NCBI GenBank assembly: GCA_018715125.1
Contig: DVMF01000044.1
Location: 1-43,411, forward strand
Length of the DNA stretch: 43,411 nt
Direction of reading: 5' to 3'
Source of the DNA: Candidatus Coprousia avicola
GTDB taxonomy: Bacteria > Actinomycetota > Coriobacteriia > Coriobacteriales > Coriobacteriaceae
Shown here: positions 37,059 through 43,411 of the stretch, one piece after another
Position numbering within the stretch: position 1 is the stretch's first letter
How the letters are laid out: every line of letters starts with the position of its first letter
Translations under genes and position numbers: made by a program
The notes under the pieces: model-generated
Databases searched by the model: none
What the model was told of the DNA's origin: nothing
The model's input: only the letters and a program-made list of their open reading frames with translations

Positions 37059-37406
37059 TCACGCGCCCATGCGGGCCTTGAAGCCCTCGCCCCACACCCT
37101 GAGGGCCTCGATAACGGGCTCGAGGCTCCGCCCCAGGGGCGTGAGCGAGTACTCGACGCGCGGCGGCACCTCGGCAAACACCTCACGGTGCACGAGACCG
37201 TCCGCCTCCATGGCGCGCAGCTGGCTCGTGAGCACCTTCTGCGACACATGGCCGACGCTTCGCTGCAGCTCCCCAAAGCGCTTCGTACCGGCCAGGAGGT
37301 CGCGGATGATGAGCGGTTTCCATTTATCCCCCATAAGGGCGAGCGTGGTCTCCACGGGACACGCCGGCCACGTGCGCCCCTCGGCGCCGCCCTGCTGCTC
37401 TGCCAT
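37059..37406 (-). CDS. HxlR/MarR-like winged-helix regulator
   Basis: 115 aa member of the HxlR family. Diagnostic: CPVETTLALMGDKWKPLIIRDLL (a Cys near the start of the HTH domain that in YodB/HypR relatives senses electrophiles or disulfide stress), TKRFGELQRSVGHVSQKVLTSQLRAMEADGLVHRE as the recognition helix and wing, and YSLTPLGRSLEPVIEAL. The start at 37404-37406 is chosen because AAAGGGG lies six bases upstream; an earlier in-frame ATG (MSPRKGLY) would overlap that site. Divergent from the NAD(P)-binding reductase gene, which it probably controls together with the macrodomain-sirtuin genes. Confidence 0.93.
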   Translation of the reverse strand: MAEQQGGAEGRTWPACPVETTLALMGDKWKPLIIRDLLAGTKRFGELQRSVGHVSQKVLTSQLRAMEADGLVHREVFAEVPPRVEYSLTPLGRSLEPVIEALRVWGEGFKARMGA

Positions 37407-37629
37407 ATACAGCCCCTTTCTCGGCGACATCACAAAACCGTCACATATCGATACAGGATATTCTACGAGGTGACATCCATTACTTACCATAGGGTACCTA
37501 CTGCACATATTAGTGCTTACTTTCGATTATAGCGCATAGGGCAGACCATGATGGTGCCGGCGGGAGGGCCGCCGGAGCAACCATCAAGACGCCTGCGGGC
37601 ACCACCCCGCGGGCAGATAGGAGGCCATC
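37407..37629. promoter_or_regulatory. Divergent control region, HxlR gene / reductase-macrodomain-SirTM operon
   Basis: AT-richer core at 37440-37540. TACTTACC (37481) and TACCTACT (37495) are imperfect repeats spaced 14 bases, with TACC-ATAG-GGTA between them (37485-37496), a plausible HxlR site. TATAGC (37528-37533) may be the plus-strand -10. Nearer the reductase, a hairpin CCGGCGG (37557-37563) / CCGCCGG (37569-37575) lies in the leader. Confidence 0.4.
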
Positions 37630-38277
37630 ATGGCTGAGAACACCACCAAGAAGATCGCCGTCGTCGCCGCAAGCGGGCGCGTGGGCTCGCTCGTCGTCCG
37701 GGAGGCGCGCGACCGCGGGTACGACGTCACCGCCATCGTGCGCGAGGAGTGCGCCACACCGGCGCAGCACACCCTCGTCCGCGACGCCCTGGCGCTCACG
37801 CCCGAGGACCTCGCCGGCTTCGATGCGGTGGTCGACGCCATCGGCGGTTGGACGCCCGAGACCATTCCCGCCATCACCGACGTCGCGATCTACCTCGCCG
37901 ACATCCTTGCCGGCACGAATACGCGCCTGATCGTCGTGGGCGGCGCCGGAAGCCTCTTCGTGAACCCCGAGCACACCGCGACAGTCGATCAGGGCACCGA
38001 CTTCCCCGAGGACTGGAAGCCGCTCTCGGCGGCGCACGGCGCGGCGCTCGCCAACCTCCGTCAGCGCGCGAACGTGAAGTGGACCTACGTCTCCCCCGCC
38101 GCCGACTTCCAGGCGGACGGCGCGCGCACCGGTGTCTACACGCTCGCCGGCGAGGAGCTTGCCCTGAACGCCGCCGGTGAGTCGACCGTGAGCTACGCCG
38201 ACTACGCCATCGCCCTCGTGGACCTTATCGAGAGCGGCGCGCACGTGGGCGAGCGCGTGTCCGTGGTGAGCAAGTAG
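37630..38277 (+). CDS. NAD(P)-binding oxidoreductase (NmrA/SDR-like)
   Basis: 215 aa Rossmann protein. N-terminal IAVVAASGRVGSLVVREARDRGYDVTAIVRE shows the loop (AASGRVG) of NAD(P)H-binding, NmrA-like proteins with an Arg next to the 2'-phosphate position; VDAIGGWTP and LIVVGGAGSLFV are the middle strands, and WTYVSPAADF near 155-165 is family-typical. No Tyr-x-x-x-Lys catalytic pair is obvious, as in the NmrA-like branch. Start ATG 37630 with AGGAGGCCATC. Divergent from the HxlR regulator, a common pairing for quinone/flavin stress reductases. It precedes the macrodomain gene by 47 bases and is probably cotranscribed. Confidence 0.9.
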   Translation: MAENTTKKIAVVAASGRVGSLVVREARDRGYDVTAIVREECATPAQHTLVRDALALTPEDLAGFDAVVDAIGGWTPETIPAITDVAIYLADILAGTNTRLIVVGGAGSLFVNPEHTATVDQGTDFPEDWKPLSAAHGAALANLRQRANVKWTYVSPAADFQADGARTGVYTLAGEELALNAAGESTVSYADYAIALVDLIESGAHVGERVSVVSK

Positions 38278-38324
38278 CGCGGACCGGCGCACGATACCGA
38301 CGGGCACGAGCGCAGGAGGCGGTC

Positions 38325-39137
38325 ATGCAGCAGGACGAGAGACGTCGCGAGCTTATAGGGGCACTGCTCGCCGAGAGACCGGATGGTCGGGACATCGCGA
38401 TGCCCGCCGATGAGGACGGGCAGCGCGCCCTGTTGCGCGCGCTCATGAACGTGCGTCCGCCCGCACCGGTGCCGCCCGCAACCATGGCCGTGCAGGACGC
38501 CTACCTGATAGAGCGCCTGGCCGAGCGCGGCGGGGCCGTAGATGCCGCCGCGCTCGCGCCCGTCGATGCCTCGGACCCCGTCCTCGGCCGCATCGCCCTC
38601 TGGCGCGGCGACATCACGCTCCTCGCCGCGGACGCCATCGTCAACGCGGCGAACAGCCGCCTTCTCGGCTGCTTTGTGCCGGGGCACCACTGCATCGACA
38701 ACGCGATACACAGCTTTGCGGGCATGGAGCTCCGCCTCTCTTGCGCCAGCATCATGCGCGCCCAGGGACACGAGGAGCCCGCCGGCTGCGTCAAGGTGAC
38801 GCCCGGCTTCAACCTGCCCGCGCGCCTCGTCTTCCACACCGTGGGCCCCGTCGTGCAGGGCGGCGCGCCCGGGGCGCGCGAGCGGGAGGCCCTCGCGCGC
38901 TGCTACCGCGCCTGCCTTGGCGAGGCGACGCGCCGGGGCCTGGGCACCCTCGCCTTCTGCTGCATCTCAACGGGCCTCTTTGGGTTTCCGCAGGACGAGG
39001 CCGCGCGCATCGCGGTCGAGACCGTACGCGCCCATCTTGCAACCGCAGACCCCGACCTCAAGGTGGTGTTCGATGTCTTTACTGACCGTGACCAGCGCAT
39101 CTACCAGGACCTACTCTCAAGAGCTCGCACGGCTTGA
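38325..39137 (+). CDS. Zinc-dependent macrodomain ADP-ribosyl hydrolase
   Basis: 270 aa protein-ADP-ribosyl hydrolase of the Zn-macrodomain class. An ~85-residue helical N-terminal extension is typical of this class. Core: IALWRGDITLLAADAIVNAAN (macro start, catalytic-loop Asn), then LLGCFVPGHHCIDNAIH, in which Cys116, His121 and Cys123 occupy the zinc-ligand positions of the GCFxPxHxC signature; LRLSCASIMRAQG; and the phosphate loop ISTGLFGFPQDEAA. Starts at ATG 38325 with GGAGGCGGTC upstream. It overlaps the sirtuin gene by 65 bases, implying coupled synthesis. In known SirTM operons the hydrolase reverses the sirtuin's ADP-ribosylation of a GcvH-like carrier. Confidence 0.94.
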   Translation: MQQDERRRELIGALLAERPDGRDIAMPADEDGQRALLRALMNVRPPAPVPPATMAVQDAYLIERLAERGGAVDAAALAPVDASDPVLGRIALWRGDITLLAADAIVNAANSRLLGCFVPGHHCIDNAIHSFAGMELRLSCASIMRAQGHEEPAGCVKVTPGFNLPARLVFHTVGPVVQGGAPGAREREALARCYRACLGEATRRGLGTLAFCCISTGLFGFPQDEAARIAVETVRAHLATADPDLKVVFDVFTDRDQRIYQDLLSRARTA

Positions 39138-39996
39138 GCGGGCGCTCGCCGAGGTCGACGCCATCCTCATCGGGGCGGGCGCCGGACTCTCCACCGCCGC
39201 AGGCTACACCTACGCCGGAGAGCGCTTCTACCGCTACTTCGCCGACTTCGCCCGCGCCCACCGCATGACCGATATGTACACGGGCGGCTTCTTCCCCTTC
39301 ACCTCGGAGGAGGAGCGCTGGGCATACTGGAGCCGCTACATCTGGATCAACCGCTACGCACCCGTGCCGAGCGACCTGTACGCGCAGCTGCACGCGCTCT
39401 TGCGCGGCCGCGATTACTTTGTGCTCACCACCAACGTCGACCACTGCTTCCAGCGCACCGGGTTCGCACCCGAGCGGCTCTTCTACACGCAGGGCGACTA
39501 CGGTCTCTGGCAGTGCAGCGAGCCCTGCCATGCCGCGACCTACGATAACCAAGACGCCGTGCGGCGCATGCTCGAGGCGCAGGGCTGGCGCATCGCCCCG
39601 GACGGGGAGCTGCTCCCGCCGGCGGACGGGCGGGAGCCGGGGCGCTTTGTACCGGCATCGCTCATACCGCGCTGCCCTGTCTGCGGACGGCCGATGTCGA
39701 TGAACCTGCGCGCGGACGACACGTTTGTGGAGGACGAGGGCTGGCACGCCGCGGCAGAGCGCTACCGGGCCTTTTGCGAGAGGCACCGGCATGCGCGCGT
39801 GCTCTACCTCGAGCTCGGCGTGGGCGGTAACACGCCCGTCATCATCAAGTTCCCGTTCTGGCGCATGACGGCGGATAACCCGCGGTCCCTCTATGCCTGT
39901 GTCAACCACGGGGAGGCCGTGGCGCCCACGTCGATCGCGGACCGCTCTATCCTCCTTGACGGTGACGCCGCGGCCGTGATCGGCGCGCTCGGCTAG
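39073..39996 (+). CDS. Class M sirtuin (SirTM), protein ADP-ribosyltransferase
   Basis: 307 aa. Sirtuin NAD-binding motifs AILIGAGAGLSTAAGY (about 30-45) and VLTTNVDHCF (Asn121, Asp123). The catalytic His of deacylase sirtuins is replaced by Gln140 in FYTQGDYGLWQCS, as in SirTM enzymes that ADP-ribosylate rather than deacylate. Zinc ligands: Cys148/Cys152 (QCSEPCH) and Cys201/Cys204 (RCPVCG). The end, LELGVGGNTPVIIKFPFW then LYACVNHGEA, matches the class. The ATG at 39073 inside the macrodomain gene is preferred: it has AAGGTGG before it and leaves the Rossmann start about 30 residues in. No GcvH-L, LplA2 or OYE gene adjoins it. Confidence 0.94.
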   Translation: MSLLTVTSASTRTYSQELARLERALAEVDAILIGAGAGLSTAAGYTYAGERFYRYFADFARAHRMTDMYTGGFFPFTSEEERWAYWSRYIWINRYAPVPSDLYAQLHALLRGRDYFVLTTNVDHCFQRTGFAPERLFYTQGDYGLWQCSEPCHAATYDNQDAVRRMLEAQGWRIAPDGELLPPADGREPGRFVPASLIPRCPVCGRPMSMNLRADDTFVEDEGWHAAAERYRAFCERHRHARVLYLELGVGGNTPVIIKFPFWRMTADNPRSLYACVNHGEAVAPTSIADRSILLDGDAAAVIGALG

Positions 39997-40140
39997 GAGC
40001 GCCGGCGCACGGGACACAGCGCGCTTCGCCATCGCGGCACGCAGGGGCGGCGGGGATGCGCCCTGTCCGCGGCGCCCTGGCAAACGATTATGATGAAGAC
40101 GCCATCTCGACCATGGGCACCCGCTTGTGAGGAGAAGACC

Positions 40141-41448
40141 GTGGCGTACTTCACCTATGGCGAACGCGAGCTCGCCTACCTGCGCTCGCGCGACGCGCGC
40201 CTCGCCGACGCCATCGACCGCATCGGCCCCGTGCGGCGCACCGTCGACCCCGACCTCTTCTCGTCGGTTGTGCACCACATCATCGGCCAGCAGATCTCCA
40301 CCAAAGCGCAGGCGACCATCTGGGCGCGCATGCGGGAGAGCCTGGGCGAGGTCACGCCCGAGACGGTCCGCGGCGCCGGGCGCGACGCGCTCCAGGAGCT
40401 CGGCATGACGTATCGCAAGGCGGACTATCTCGTCGATGTCGCGGAGCGCGTGGCGACGGGCGCCCTCGACCTCGAGGCGGTGCGCCAGATGCCCGACGAC
40501 GAGGCCGTCGCCCAGCTGATGACCATCCGCGGCGTCGGCCGCTGGACCGCGGAGATGATCTTGCTCTTCTGCCTGGAGCGGCCGGATGTCCTCTCCTACG
40601 ACGACCTCGCCATCCAGCGGGGCCTCCGCATGCTCTACCGCCACCGCCGCATCACGCCCCGGCTCTTCGCCCGGTACCGGCGCCGCTACTCCCCCTATGG
40701 CAGCACGGCGAGCCTCTATCTGTGGGCCATCGCGGGCGGCGCGCTGCCGGACCTCATCGATCGTGTGCCGGCAGTCCCAAAGAAGCGCCCCTCCGCGTGC
40801 GGCGCCGTCGCATCCGGCGAAGCCGGCGCGCGCACCACGGCAAAGCCGAAGGACCAGAAGAAGACAGGTGAAAAACCCGTGGTTACCGCAACCTACCCGT
40901 CCCCCTTGGGACCCCTCGTGCTCGCCGCCGACGAGCAGGGCCTTGCCGGCGCATGGTTTGAGGGGCAGGCGCACTTCGGCGAGTTTGGGTCGACGCGGCG
41001 CGCCCTCGGCGACACCGAGCGCACCGAGGCCGCCCCGACAACGGGAAACGGCATGGCGGATGCTGCCCGCAGCGCGCTCGAAGCGACGCGCGCCTGGCTC
41101 GACGCCTACTTTACCGGCACGTCACCGGAGGCGCTGCCGCCCTTGCCGCCGCTCCACCTTGCGGGAAGCCCGTTTCAACAGCGCGTGTGGGGGCTCCTGC
41201 GCACCATCCCCTACGGGGGAACGACCACCTACGGAGCGCTCGCCCACGAGCTCGAGGAGCGCTTCGGCACGCGCACCTCGGCGCGCGCCGTCGGCGGGGC
41301 GGTGGGGCGAAACCCGCTCAGCATCATCGTCCCCTGCCACCGGGTGCTCGGCGCAAACGGCGCCGTCACCGGCTACGCGGGCGGGCTCGAACGCAAGCAG
41401 GAGCTGCTCGAGCTCGAGAAGCGAATCTGCCACGCTGGTCGCGCGTAA
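40141..41448 (+). CDS. Fused AlkA-like DNA-3-methyladenine glycosylase / O6-alkylguanine-DNA methyltransferase
   Basis: 435 aa two-function DNA alkylation repair protein. Residues 1-210: HhH-GPD glycosylase with HHIIGQQISTKAQATIWARM, the hairpin LMTIRGVGRWTAEMILLF (about 127-143) and catalytic Asp in LSYDDLAIQ (154/155). A basic Ala/Lys/Pro linker (about 212-246) leads to an Ogt domain with SPFQQRVWGLLRTIPYGGTTTYGALA and the alkyl-acceptor Cys399 in IVPCHRVLGANGAVTGYAGG. Start is GTG 40141 (AGGAG seven bases upstream; -10-like TATGAT at 40089-40094). Inside the linker AGGTG and an in-frame GTG (40879) could start a separate Ogt of 189 aa. Confidence 0.93.
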   Translation: MAYFTYGERELAYLRSRDARLADAIDRIGPVRRTVDPDLFSSVVHHIIGQQISTKAQATIWARMRESLGEVTPETVRGAGRDALQELGMTYRKADYLVDVAERVATGALDLEAVRQMPDDEAVAQLMTIRGVGRWTAEMILLFCLERPDVLSYDDLAIQRGLRMLYRHRRITPRLFARYRRRYSPYGSTASLYLWAIAGGALPDLIDRVPAVPKKRPSACGAVASGEAGARTTAKPKDQKKTGEKPVVTATYPSPLGPLVLAADEQGLAGAWFEGQAHFGEFGSTRRALGDTERTEAAPTTGNGMADAARSALEATRAWLDAYFTGTSPEALPPLPPLHLAGSPFQQRVWGLLRTIPYGGTTTYGALAHELEERFGTRTSARAVGGAVGRNPLSIIVPCHRVLGANGAVTGYAGGLERKQELLELEKRICHAGRA

Positions 41449-41466
41449 CTCGCCACCGGGCACCCG

Positions 41467-42054
41467 TCACACGGCGTCGAAATCGATGCGGTCGGCATCC
41501 GTGATGGGGCGGATCACCCTTGCGGGGGCACCGACGGCGACAACACCCGCGGGAACATCCCTGGTCACCACGCTGCCCGCCCCGATGACGCTCCCGCGCC
41601 CGACCGTGACGCCCGGCATGATCTTCACGTCGCCGCCGATCCAGCAATCATCCTCGACGGTGATGGGCAGCGCCCGCTCGAGCCCCCGATTCCGCTCCTC
41701 GGCGACGAGCGGGTGCTGTGCGGTATACGCTCCGAAGTTCGGACCGATGAACACGTGGGAGCCGATGGCGATCGGGGCGCCGTCCATGAGGTAGGCGCCG
41801 TGGTTCACAAACGACCCCTCCCCGATGGAGATGTTGCAGCCGTAATCCACGTGCAAGGGCGCGAGGATCTCGACGCCCTCGCCGAGGGAGCCGAGCAGCT
41901 CCCGCAACAGCTCTTGACAGCGCTGGACGTCGGTGGGACGCGTATGGTTGAAGTCGAAGGCGACCTCACCGGCGCGCCGGCGCGCCGCCACGAGCTCCTC
42001 GTCAAAGTTCGCGTCGTACCACATGCCCTTCTCGAGCTTCTCGCGCTCAGTCAT
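41467..42054 (-). CDS. Sugar O-acetyltransferase, maltose/galactoside type
   Basis: 195 aa left-handed beta-helix acetyltransferase (Maa/LacA/NodL-like). N-terminal MTEREKLEKGMWYDANFDEELV is the Mac domain; the hexapeptide repeats follow from DYGCNISIGEGSFVNHG, with the catalytic His in the YTAQHPL segment and the acetyl-CoA end WIGGDVKIMPGVTVGRGSVIGAGSVVTRDVP. It transfers acetyl from acetyl-CoA to a sugar hydroxyl in the cytoplasm. The start at 42052-42054 has GGGGGAG upstream and overlaps the RbsD-like stop by 8 bases. The nearest neighbours are sugar-linked, so a substrate among aldoses or oligosaccharides is plausible. Confidence 0.94.
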   Translation of the reverse strand: MTEREKLEKGMWYDANFDEELVAARRRAGEVAFDFNHTRPTDVQRCQELLRELLGSLGEGVEILAPLHVDYGCNISIGEGSFVNHGAYLMDGAPIAIGSHVFIGPNFGAYTAQHPLVAEERNRGLERALPITVEDDCWIGGDVKIMPGVTVGRGSVIGAGSVVTRDVPAGVVAVGAPARVIRPITDADRIDFDAV

Positions 42055-42562
42055 CGCCGCACTCCCCCGCCTCGGAGGCCTCGGCCGCGCGCTCCAGCCC
42101 GGCACGCGTGATTCCGTGCTCGAGCCAAGCCATGGGAATGTCGTCGCTGGGATACCCCGCGATGAGAATCGCCTGCGCGTGGACCGCGTAATCGCCCGTC
42201 TGCACCACCGCCTTGCATCGGTCGCGCATCTCGTAGTAATCGGGGATGTAGTTCATGAAATGGATGTTCTCCCGACCGAGCCGCTCGACGAGAAACGAGA
42301 AGTCCCGCGGGTTCACCTCGGGCATGACGTCGACTACGATCGCCCCCTCGATATCGCCGGCATCGATGATGGCGCCCGCGATATCCTGAAAGCTCGGAGA
42401 TCCCGTCACCGCCCCCAGATCAAGGTAGGCGACGCTCGGGTCCAGCGGATGGAGCGCCTTGGGCGACGTGCCGCTCCCCGCGTCAGCGATGAAGAGCATC
42501 TCGCCATGGCGCAGGCTCGCGACGAGGGCCGCCAGGCGTTCGTTTAGGATTCTTCTTTTCAT
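42047..42562 (-). CDS. RbsD/FucU family sugar mutarotase
   Basis: 171 aa; RbsD/FucU proteins interconvert sugar anomers (ribose pyranase, fucose mutarotase) in the cytoplasm. Seen: RHGEMLFIADAGSGTSP, corresponding to the GHxDxxxIADAGxP motif with Glu in place of the usual Asp; YLDLGAVTGSPSFQDIAGAII in place of IDLALTHGVPSF; and the characteristic CKAVVQTGDYAVHAQAILIAGY near the C-terminus. The extra acidic tail (ASEAGECGDD) is longer than in E. coli RbsD (139 aa). Start ATG overlaps the ROK stop (ATGA) with GGAGGAGAGG before it. Operon: ROK fragment, this gene, acetyltransferase. Substrate uncertain. Confidence 0.88.
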   Translation of the reverse strand: MKRRILNERLAALVASLRHGEMLFIADAGSGTSPKALHPLDPSVAYLDLGAVTGSPSFQDIAGAIIDAGDIEGAIVVDVMPEVNPRDFSFLVERLGRENIHFMNYIPDYYEMRDRCKAVVQTGDYAVHAQAILIAGYPSDDIPMAWLEHGITRAGLERAAEASEAGECGDD

Positions 42563-43020
42563 GCCTCTCCTCCTTCAAGACGCGCATCGAGGGCACGTCC
42601 CAGCATGCCCGCGAGATACACGTCGTCCAATGACTCGCGGTACGCGAACCGCGGCAGATAGGCGGCGGGAATGCGCGCGGCGCACAGGGCCGCGATCTCG
42701 TCGAGCTCCCGCCCGTCGACGAGCTCGCCGGTCATTACGATAAGGTCCGGATCCACCGCGCAGATCATCGCGCACAGCCCCTGCGCGATGAGCGGGCGCG
42801 CCGTGGGGCGGCGCATGCGCTCGCGGTACGCTTCGCGCGGCATGCCGTACTCCAAAAAGCCGATCATCCCCGCAAACCGGTGCGCCCCTTTGAGTACGCG
42901 CCCGTTCGCCACCGTAGCGGTTCCGGGCAGCACTCCCACCGGAAAGTTGGCGAGCGTAACGATGCCAGCGCCGCTTCCCATCATCCGGTAGCAACCGTAC
43001 GCCTTGGCAGACGGGACCTT
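42559..43020 (-). pseudogene. ROK family protein, C-terminal part, truncated at the junction
   Basis: Frame open from about 43020 down to its stop at 42559-42561, roughly 150 codons, where full-length ROK proteins have 300-400. The first residues read KVPSAKAYGCYRMMGSGAGI, then VTLANFPVGVLPGTATVANGR corresponds to the ROK region around the substrate loop, and DLIVMTGELVDGRELDEI to the C-terminal nucleotide region. The ATP-binding GGTxxxxG part is missing. The minus-strand frame meets TGA (43021-43023) exactly where base composition changes, so the gene is cut, not short. An internal ATG at 42982-42984 could start a fragment, which would hardly be functional. Could be a kinase or NagC-type repressor for the neighbouring sugar genes. 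Confidence 0.72.
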
Positions 43021-43408
43021 TCAATTTTCATATAAAAAAGTATGCCAGCATTACGGTGTTCCAGCTTCTACTGCTTCAGTGGGTGAAGTAATGAGACGAA
43101 GAATTCAATATAGGGAGTCATTGTTGCCCCCGATCAGAACACCGCATATCATTAGCATTGTCGAGGTGGTGTTTTTTGGGGAGTTCTATCCCGCTGTTTT
43201 AGGAATTTGGGATGGTGAGGTTTATTGCCTGGATATTTTGCGAGATTCATCTGAGGAAACCTGTGGTGCATTTCTGAAAACATTGGATGCTACTGTATTA
43301 AAAGATTTTCCTCTTTTCTGCCCTAAATGCAAATTGACGCATATCATTGATGTAGAAAAATTAGAGATTGTAATCAAAAATACAGAAAAACAAACTTTTA
43401 TTATTTAG
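43004..43408 (+). pseudogene. AT-rich mobile-element remnant: transposase-like segment plus cysteine-rich KTR tail
   Basis: An open frame runs from the junction to TAG 43406-43408 (the TTG at 43004 lies in the older GC-rich DNA and is a chance start). Sequence from 43021 is AT-rich, with A/T-ending codons unlike every other gene here. The C-terminal part, VLKDFPLFCPKCK followed by IIDVEKLEIVI, closely resembles the end of the cysteine-rich KTR proteins often found beside conjugative elements. The N-terminal part (HYGVPASTASVGEVMRRRI, then a stretch ending VYCLDILRDSSEE) faintly recalls ISL3-type transposases (an HTH and a DILPDR-like motif). The usual N-terminal CPxC of KTR proteins is absent. 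It is probably a degenerate composite; family calls are tentative. Confidence 0.45.
43018..43025. other. Compositional junction interrupting the ROK gene
   Basis: GC-rich sequence with an intact ROK frame ends and AT-rich sequence begins within a few bases of 43020. No IS terminal inverted repeat or target duplication can be judged because the far side of the insert lies outside the window. Confidence 0.7.
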
Positions 43409-43411
43409 AAG

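Overview
The window is high-GC actinobacterial chromosome. Gene content and style (GTG starts, near-continuous minus-strand operons, PTS plus BglG-type antitermination, host-glycan catabolism, a single P-II/Amt pair) suggest a gut Coriobacteriia member of the Collinsella/Olsenella type. That placement is inference, since no rRNA or marker-gene search could be run. The final ~390 bases are conspicuously AT-rich and do not belong to the same background.

Layout. 1-2437: partial gap, then rapZ-whiA (yvcK, which usually sits between them, is absent), all on minus. 2544-14727: one catabolic block, entirely minus, that reads as a sialic acid / N-acetylmannosamine locus. It holds a four-gene peptide-type ABC importer (solute-binding lipoprotein, permease, permease-ATPase fusion, ATPase), nanA-like lyase, ROK kinase, then a separately promoted unit of BglG-family antiterminator, EIICB PTS permease, RDD membrane protein and nanE. 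A strong promoter, a RAT antiterminator element and the overlapping terminator can be read directly in front of the antiterminator gene. 14818-23700: DNA repair and cell envelope genes (uvrA, NlpC/P60 hydrolase, ybaK, murJ, uvrC), with a LexA-like box inside the uvrA promoter. 23786-28251: DUF389 membrane protein, flavin-reductase-like protein, NifX/NifB-like protein, CaCA antiporter, NudC-type pyrophosphatase.

28329-30592: glnB and amt behind an unusually rich 600-base upstream region. It has GGAAA half-sites at exactly 22-base spacing (GlnR-box geometry) and, further out, an array of 12-base repeats for which I know no precedent. 30593-36074: LysR regulator with a perfect palindromic operator, three aldo-keto reductases, a histidine phosphatase and a GNAT acetyltransferase. 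36105-39996: DUF5131 protein, HxlR regulator, and a divergent NAD(P)-binding reductase / zinc macrodomain / class M sirtuin operon that lacks the lipoylation partners usually found with SirTM. 40141-41448: a single-chain AlkA-like glycosylase fused to an O6-alkylguanine methyltransferase. 41467-43020: sugar-associated acetyltransferase, RbsD/FucU protein and the C-terminal part of a ROK protein, cut off at about 43020 where AT-rich mobile-element-like sequence begins.

How the genes work together (inference): imported Neu5Ac would be split by the NanA-like lyase to ManNAc, phosphorylated by the ROK kinase and epimerised by NanE to GlcNAc-6-P. The PTS permease, co-transcribed with nanE, may feed an amino sugar in already phosphorylated. 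NagA/NagB are not in the window. The most interesting items are the RAT-controlled PTS-nanE operon, the double periodic array upstream of amt together with a P-II protein lacking the modifiable tyrosine, the reduced Zn-macrodomain/SirTM operon, the AlkA-Ogt fusion with a possible internal start, and the truncating junction at the right end.
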